In this document: positions 21,024-25,470 of the stretch, one piece after another
How positions within the stretch are numbered: position 1 is the first letter of the stretch
How the letters are laid out: the number at the start of each line of letters is the position of its first letter
NCBI GenBank assembly: GCA_030428695.1
Contig: JAUIEM010000103.1
Location: 1-25,470, forward strand
Length of the DNA: 25,470 nucleotides
Source: a bacterium
GTDB taxonomy: Bacteria > Planctomycetota > J058 > JAJDCP01
Direction: 5' to 3'
Notes under the pieces: generated by a model
The model's input: only the letters and a program-made list of their open reading frames with translations
Database searches by the model: none
What the model was told of the DNA's origin: nothing
Position numbers and translations under genes: made by a program

Positions 21024-23341
21024 GCAGGCGCCGGCGGAAGAAGCGGAAGCGCGCGGCGCAGGCCGCGGACGATCGCCCCGCGGCCTCGGAGCGGACCACG
21101 CGCGGCGCAGCCGGGGGCGCGCCACAGCAGGCTTCCGCAGGGAACGGAGCGACGCTGGACCGCGCGAGCGCTCCGGAGCGGGCTTCCGCAGGGAACACAT
21201 CGCCGGCCGGCCCGAGCGCTAGGGTGCAGAGCTCCGGGAACGCAGCGGCGGCCGGTGCGAGCGCAGCGGAACAGGCTTCCACAGGAGACGCGTCGCCGGC
21301 CGGTTCCCGAAGTGCGCAGGCTTCTGCAGGGAACACATCGCCGGCCGGCCCGAGCGCTCCGGAGCAGGCTTCCGCAGGGAACGCATCGCCGGCCGGTCCC
21401 GGAAGCGCGCGGACCTCCAGCGGCGCTGCGCACGCAGGAGCCGCAGGCTCCGGACGGGACGCGCCGCCTGCATCCCCTGCCCAGACGCCCGGGAACGGCC
21501 CGGCCGCCCCGGGAGGGGAGGGCTCCGCGGCGGTTGCGGACCCGGCGCTGGCCTGGATGCTGCGCCGGCCCCGGGCGTTGCTGGCGGCTCTTGCTCTCGT
21601 GGTCTTCCTGCCCGCGCTCGGCGGCGACTTCGTCTACGACGACCTGACGCTGATCGTCAAGAACCCGGGCATCCAGGACCCCGACCGCTTCGGCGCGGCA
21701 CTGAGCTCCGACCTGTTCGCGGTGCTCGCCGGCCCGGACGAGGCCTGGAGCCAGTACTGGCGCCCGACCTACGTCGCCTGGCTGATCGCGGGCTACGCCG
21801 CCTTCGGCCTCGATCCGGCCGGCTGGCACCTCGCGGTGCTCGCGATGCACATCGCCGTCAGCCTGCTGTTGCTCCGCCTGGTCCGCCGCCTCGGCCTCGG
21901 CGAAGGGGCTGCCTTCGGCGTCGCGGCGCTGTTCGCCGTGCACCCGGTCCACACCGAGTCGGTCGCCTGGATCACCGGCGGCTCCGACCCCCTGTGCGCG
22001 CTCTTCCTCCTGCTCAGCTGGCTCGCCCTGCTGCGCTCGTTCGCCTCCGAGGCGCCGCGCTGGCTGCTCCCCGCGGGGCTCGGCGCCTACGCCCTCGCCC
22101 TCGGCAGCAAAGAGCTCGCGCTGGTGTTCCCCGGCCTGGTGTTGCTCAGCGTCGGGCTCGTCGATCGGAGCCCGGGTCGCTGGCGCCGCGCGGGCCTGTA
22201 CGCCGGGCTGTGCGCGACGCTGGGGGCGGGCTACTGGCTCCTGCGCTGGCGGGTGCTCGGGGACTTCCTGCCCGAGGCCGCCTGGGAGCACAGCGCGCTC
22301 CTCGACTTCCCGCAGGTCCTCCTGTTCTACCTGCGCCAGAGCGTCTTCCCCCTGTGGCTGGGCCCGAGCTATCCCCTGCGCCCGGCGACCGCCCTCGCCC
22401 CCCTCGGCCTGCTCGTCGCCCTCGCCCTGACGGGGGGGCTGCTCGCCCTCGCCTGGCGCCGGGGGCCGGCCGCGCGGATCGGGCTCGGGGTAGGCGTCCT
22501 GTTCCTCCTGCCCGCCTTCCAGACCGCGAGCTTCTACCCGGAGCGCATCGTCCACGACCGCTACCTGTACCTGCCGCTCGCCGGGCTGCTGCTCCTCCTC
22601 GTGCCGCTCTTGCGCGAGCGCGCCGGGCGGCGCTTCGGGCTGGTGCTGGCCGCGCTGCTCGTGCCCCTCGGCCTGCAGACCCTGGTCTACTCCGACGCCT
22701 GGACCACCAACCGCGGCCTGTGGGAGCGCGGCGTCGCCTCCGACCCGACCTCGGGCATCAACTGGAGCAAGCTCGGCCGCTACGCCCTCGCCGGGGGCGA
22801 CCGCGCCCGGGCACGCGTCGCCCTCGACAGCGCGATCGCCATCGCCCGGGTCAGCGACGCCTACATCACCCGCGCCGAGCTCGCCCTCGCCGACAGCGCG
22901 TGGGCCTCCGCGGAGGCCGACCTGCGCGCGGTGCTCGAGCAGCATCCGGGCAAGCTCGGGGCCTGGGAGCGGCTCGCGGTCTGCTTCCACGCCCAGGGCC
23001 GGGGCGAGGATGCGATCGCCACCCTGCGGGCCGCGCGCGAGGCGATCCCGGGCCGCCGCGGCACGCTGAGCGACAACCTCGCGACCCTGCTGGCCGACGC
23101 CGGCCGCCCCGCCGAAGCCTTGGAGGTGTTGCGGGAAGTCGCCGCGCACGCCGCCACCGAGCCGACCTACGGGGCCCAGCGGGTCGCCCTGCAGCGCGGC
23201 CTGCTGGCGCGGGAGCTCGGCCACCTCGACGAGGCGCGCGCCGCCCTCGAGGACTTCCTGCGCCGCACCGCCCGGCGCGGCGACGCGCGCAGCCTGGCGG
23301 ACCGGGAGACCGCGCGGGAGGCGCTCGCCGGGCTCGACTGA
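21020..23341 (+). CDS. TMTC-like GT-C fold membrane protein with TPR domain
   Basis: The product has 773 residues from a GTG at 21020 that overlaps the HEAT gene stop. The N-terminus is highly basic (SRRRRKKRKR), followed by about 165 residues of Ser/Ala/Gly/Pro repeats. From about residue 183 there are many membrane helices. After the first helix comes FVYDD (204-208), the acidic motif of GT-C glycosyltransferases, and near residue 308 HPVHTESVAWITGGSD, diagnostic of TMTC/PMT-like proteins. PERIVHDRYLYLPLAG lies late in the membrane part. Residues about 577-773 are TPR-like repeats. Eukaryotic TMTC proteins are O-mannosyltransferases using lipid-linked mannose; a glycosyltransferase role here is inferred by similarity. 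The pairing with an exported HEAT protein suggests envelope glycoprotein work. An alternative start further in would drop the repeats. Confidence 0.83.
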   Translation: MSRRRRKKRKRAAQAADDRPAASERTTRGAAGGAPQQASAGNGATLDRASAPERASAGNTSPAGPSARVQSSGNAAAAGASAAEQASTGDASPAGSRSAQASAGNTSPAGPSAPEQASAGNASPAGPGSARTSSGAAHAGAAGSGRDAPPASPAQTPGNGPAAPGGEGSAAVADPALAWMLRRPRALLAALALVVFLPALGGDFVYDDLTLIVKNPGIQDPDRFGAALSSDLFAVLAGPDEAWSQYWRPTYVAWLIAGYAAFGLDPAGWHLAVLAMHIAVSLLLLRLVRRLGLGEGAAFGVAALFAVHPVHTESVAWITGGSDPLCALFLLLSWLALLRSFASEAPRWLLPAGLGAYALALGSKELALVFPGLVLLSVGLVDRSPGRWRRAGLYAGLCATLGAGYWLLRWRVLGDFLPEAAWEHSALLDFPQVLLFYLRQSVFPLWLGPSYPLRPATALAPLGLLVALALTGGLLALAWRRGPAARIGLGVGVLFLLPAFQTASFYPERIVHDRYLYLPLAGLLLLLVPLLRERAGRRFGLVLAALLVPLGLQTLVYSDAWTTNRGLWERGVASDPTSGINWSKLGRYALAGGDRARARVALDSAIAIARVSDAYITRAELALADSAWASAEADLRAVLEQHPGKLGAWERLAVCFHAQGRGEDAIATLRAAREAIPGRRGTLSDNLATLLADAGRPAEALEVLREVAAHAATEPTYGAQRVALQRGLLARELGHLDEARAALEDFLRRTARRGDARSLADRETAREALAGLD
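21125..21420 (+). repeat. Degenerate tandem repeat encoding a Ser/Ala/Gly/Pro-rich tail
   Basis: At least five units begin with a version of GGCTTCCGCAGGGAAC, near 21129, 21180, 21282, 21321 and 21366, and most end in TCGCCGGCCGG. Spacings are about 39-51 bases. The protein reads QASAGNTSPAGPSAPE-like units at the N-terminus of the GT-C/TPR protein. All units keep frame, so the tract is translated, and its length is likely to vary between strains. Confidence 0.7.
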
Positions 23342-23400
23342 AGGCGGAAGATGCCCGCGACGAGGAGGCCCGCAGCGGTCGCTTCGTCCAGTCGGTGCGG

Positions 23401-24732
23401 TCAGCCCTGCTCGAACTCGCGCTCGAGGATCAGCTGCTCGAGCTCCTCGATGGTCGCGAGCAGCTGGGCCTCGAGGTCGGGGGAGCGGCCCGCGACCTCT
23501 CGCAGCAGCCCGAGCGCCCGCTCGTCCTCGCCGGCGGCGAGGAGCTCCTCGACGGCGCTCAGGCCGAGGTCGAGCTCGGCGCGCAGGGTCTCTTCCGCCA
23601 CGCTCGGCCCGAAGCGCAGGTGCAGCGAGGCGCGCAGCAGCTCGGCCAGCCCCGGCCGGCACAGCACGTCCTCATAGCTGACCAGCAGCGGCCGCCCGAG
23701 CCGCTCGGCGAGCAGCTTGCCGGCCTCCCGCGCCGGCCGCCGGCCGCCCTCCTCCGGCCCCTCGACCACGAGCCCGCCGACGGCCCCGAGCAGGGTGCCG
23801 CCCGGCCAGGCGCAGACCTCCGCGAAGCCGTCGCGGTCGCGCCGCCGGTAGCTCAGGACCTCGGCCTCCAGGGCGGTGTGCAGGCCGTCCGCCAGCTCCG
23901 GGTCCTCGAGCTCCCGGCTGCCGCGGTCCTCGAGCAGCGCGGTCCAGCCTCTATCGAGCGGGAGCAGGAGGAAGCGCCGCCAGCGCTTCTCCTCGGGCCG
24001 CGGCGCCGCCGTCCGGTACGCGGCGCGGCTCGCCCGGAACAGCGCCCGCCGCGCCGTCCGCACCTCTCCCCCCGGGACCGCCGCCCCCGGCTGCGCCCCG
24101 CGCGGACGCGGCCGGAGCAGACCGGGCAGCGCCCGCGCGACCGCATCGCGCGGCGCCCGGCACCACAGGCAGAAGATGTCCCAGCGGCGCTTGCCCTCGA
24201 GACGCCGCAGGGCCGCGCGGGTGCGCGGAGCGAGGGAGGTGTAGGCGAGCGCAGGCGCCGGAAGGGGCGCTTCCGCCGCTTCCGCCGCTTCCTCCGCTTC
24301 CTCCGCTCCCCCCGCCAGCGCTGCGGAGAGCTCGACCTCGACCAACGCGAGGGCCGGCCCCAGCCGCGGCACGGCGCGGAGCCCCGCGACGAGGCCGGGC
24401 TCGTCGAGCGCGCAGACCACGCGCAGACGCCGCCCGTCGAACGCGAGCCAGGCTTCGAAGGGGTCGGGATCCTCGGCGCCCGTCGCGCGGGCCGCCGCGA
24501 TCAGGGCGCGGACCAGGGGCCCGTGCTCCCAGAGCTCGTAGCAGCTCAGCGCCGGGCTGCCGGCGTCGATGGCCGCCGCCAGGCCGTCCGGCGTCAGCGC
24601 GCGGACCGGTCCGGGGTGGCCGGGAGGCGGGGAAGAGACGTAGCCGTCGTCCGAGAGGGCCTCGGGCAGCCAGGACTGCAAGCCCGCGCGCAACGCCTCC
24701 GGCGGACCGGAAACCGTCAGCGCGAGCAGCAC
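23401..24732 (-). CDS. Unrecognised 443-residue protein coupled to clpP
   Basis: The product has 443 residues from a GTG at 24732, one base after the clpP stop, so translation is probably coupled. I do not recognise a family. An N-terminal part (1-139) is followed by an acidic Ala/Glu linker (about 140-157), a central Arg-rich part with DIFCLWCRAPRDAV (about 185-200) and FLLLPLDRGWTALLEDR (about 260), and a C-terminal helical region (about 375-443) with Leu/Glu repeats that may form a helical bundle or TPR-like pair. No signal peptide or membrane segment is seen. The coupling to clpP could mean a protease adaptor, substrate or unrelated partner; nothing in the sequence decides. Its stop codon converges on the TPR gene, 59 bases away. 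Confidence 0.75.
   Translation of the reverse strand: MLLALTVSGPPEALRAGLQSWLPEALSDDGYVSSPPPGHPGPVRALTPDGLAAAIDAGSPALSCYELWEHGPLVRALIAAARATGAEDPDPFEAWLAFDGRRLRVVCALDEPGLVAGLRAVPRLGPALALVEVELSAALAGGAEEAEEAAEAAEAPLPAPALAYTSLAPRTRAALRRLEGKRRWDIFCLWCRAPRDAVARALPGLLRPRPRGAQPGAAVPGGEVRTARRALFRASRAAYRTAAPRPEEKRWRRFLLLPLDRGWTALLEDRGSRELEDPELADGLHTALEAEVLSYRRRDRDGFAEVCAWPGGTLLGAVGGLVVEGPEEGGRRPAREAGKLLAERLGRPLLVSYEDVLCRPGLAELLRASLHLRFGPSVAEETLRAELDLGLSAVEELLAAGEDERALGLLREVAGRSPDLEAQLLATIEELEQLILEREFEQG
24262..24312 (-). repeat. Triplet-repeat tract encoding an acidic Ala/Glu linker
   Basis: The plus strand shows repeated CTTCCGCCG and CTTCCTCCG units; the coding strand gives GGAEEAEEAAEAAEAPLP. It is similar in kind to the tail tract at 8398-8508 and is likely slippage-prone. 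Confidence 0.55.
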
Positions 24733-24733
24733 C

Positions 24734-25342
24734 TCATTCCATCTCGGCGCGGTGGGTGATCACCTTGTCGACCAGACCGTACTCGACCGCCTCGGCCGGG
24801 CTGAGCCAGAAGTCGCGGTCGGCGTCCTCGGCGATCTTCTCGGCGGTCTGCCCGGTCGCCTCGGCCATGATCTCGTTGTACTTGACCTTGAGCTTGTTGA
24901 TCTCTTTGGACGTGATCAGGATGTCCGAGGCGTCGCCGCGGGCCTTGGTCGACGGCTGGTGCAAGAGGAAGCGCGAGTTCGGCAGCGAGTAGCGCTGCCC
25001 CTTCTCGCCCGCCACGAAGGGCGGCACCGCCGCGCTCGCGCACATGCCGGCGACCACCGAGCGGATCGGGCACTTGCAGAAGCGCAGCATGTCGTAGATG
25101 CCGAAGCCGCTGTCGGCGTGGCCGCCCGGGCTGTTGATGATCACGGTGATCGGCTTGCTCTCGTCGAGATTCTCGAGGACGGCGAGCTGGGTGTAGATCT
25201 TCTCCGCCAGCTTGTCCGTGATCGGCCGCGTGATCATGATGGTCCGCGCTTCGAGCAGCTTCTCCATCACCAGCTTGCCCATGCTGTCGGGCTTGTCCTC
25301 TTCCTCTTCGTCTTCGAGACGCACCGGGGGAAACTCGCGCAT
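24734..25342 (-). CDS. clpP: ATP-dependent Clp protease proteolytic subunit, divergent ClpP
   Basis: The product has 202 residues. The ATG at 25342 is preceded by AAGGAG (25350-25355); an upstream in-frame start would add 25 unlikely residues. The Ser-His-Asp triad is intact: S103 (GMCASAAVPP), H128 (RFLLHQPS) and D177 (DRDFWLSPAEAVEYGLVD). INSPGGHADSGFGIYD matches the ClpP oxyanion-loop region. It differs from standard ClpP: GMCASAAV replaces GQAASMGA, and an acidic stretch (EDEEEEDKPD, 10-19) lies where the axial loop normally begins. ClpP forms a tetradecameric barrel fed by ClpX/ClpA/ClpC. Many Planctomycetota and other phyla carry more than one ClpP, and this looks like a secondary type. 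The next gene starts 1 base after its stop. Confidence 0.92.
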   Translation of the reverse strand: MREFPPVRLEDEEEEDKPDSMGKLVMEKLLEARTIMITRPITDKLAEKIYTQLAVLENLDESKPITVIINSPGGHADSGFGIYDMLRFCKCPIRSVVAGMCASAAVPPFVAGEKGQRYSLPNSRFLLHQPSTKARGDASDILITSKEINKLKVKYNEIMAEATGQTAEKIAEDADRDFWLSPAEAVEYGLVDKVITHRAEME

Positions 25343-25388
25343 TTCCGTGCTCCTTGGGTCGGCGGGCGGACCCGCGTTCAGGCCGCCA

Positions 25389-25417
25389 AGTGTAGGCGGC
25401 CGCCGGCCTCTCTGCAA
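25389..25417 (-). promoter_or_regulatory. Putative clpP promoter
   Basis: On the minus strand TTGCAG (25412-25417) and TACACT (25389-25394) are 17 bases apart, about 45 bases before the clpP ATG. It resembles the other boxes in the window. The remaining bases to 25470 show nothing else. Confidence 0.5.
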
Positions 25418-25470
25418 GGTCGGGCTCGGTTTCGAGGATCCCTTCGCGGTCCCCTCCCCGCCCTTGGCGG

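Noticed and set aside
21219..21473. Small minus-strand open frame over the tandem repeat
   Set aside because: It is a repeat-derived Arg/Ser-rich mirror frame without a start context. The plus-strand frame continues into the GT-C protein.

Overview
This is a very GC-rich bacterial chromosome segment, dense with Asp/Glu/Ala/Arg codons, with no tRNA, rRNA, CRISPR array or insertion sequence that I can see. The gene content is mostly chromosomal core genes (rpmG, gatCAB, a ClpP-type protease, an acyl-CoA dehydrogenase) beside large low-complexity proteins. Long FHA/coiled-coil proteins, a GT-C/TPR membrane protein, a HEAT-repeat exported protein, a DUF2277 protein and the style of L33 fit Planctomycetota best. 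Myxococcota or a related phylum is an alternative; I cannot settle this without a search.

Layout. (1) 3-7979, + strand: three consecutive coiled-coil genes. The first is cut by the window edge and begins with a LarC-like segment fused in frame to the coil. The next two are paralogues, each with an N-terminal FHA domain, a Pro/Ala-rich linker and a very long coiled coil. (2) 7980-8361: a non-coding gap between convergent genes, rich in perfect hairpins. (3) 8362-9688, - strand: a DUF2277 protein and an overlapping two-helix membrane protein with an Ala/Asp/Glu repeat tail. (4) 9739-10620, +: an endonuclease/exonuclease/phosphatase-family hydrolase. (5) 10631-13709, -: a VOC-fold protein, an iron-sulfur photolyase-like flavoprotein, ribosomal protein L33 and a membrane-tethered rhodanese. 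(6) 13789-17014, +: gatC-gatA-gatB with 4-nt overlaps; gatA appears to start at a CTG. (7) 17107-18954, +: a long-form acyl-CoA dehydrogenase. (8) 19158-23341, +: an exported HEAT-repeat protein overlapping by 4 nt a TMTC-like membrane protein with C-terminal TPRs. (9) 23401-25342, -: an atypical ClpP and, 1 nt downstream, an unrecognised 443-residue protein.

How the parts may work together. gatCAB is the Glu/Asp-tRNA amidotransferase and, with L33, is the translation-related part. The FHA/coiled-coil trio looks like a structural or scaffold module that could read threonine phosphorylation, and it is the best candidate here for an undescribed system. The HEAT and GT-C/TPR pair is translationally coupled and both products are envelope-directed. 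Several genes share a promoter pattern: a TTGnnn-like box 17-18 bases before TACAAT, TACGAT or TACACT. All functional statements come from motif reading, without searches.
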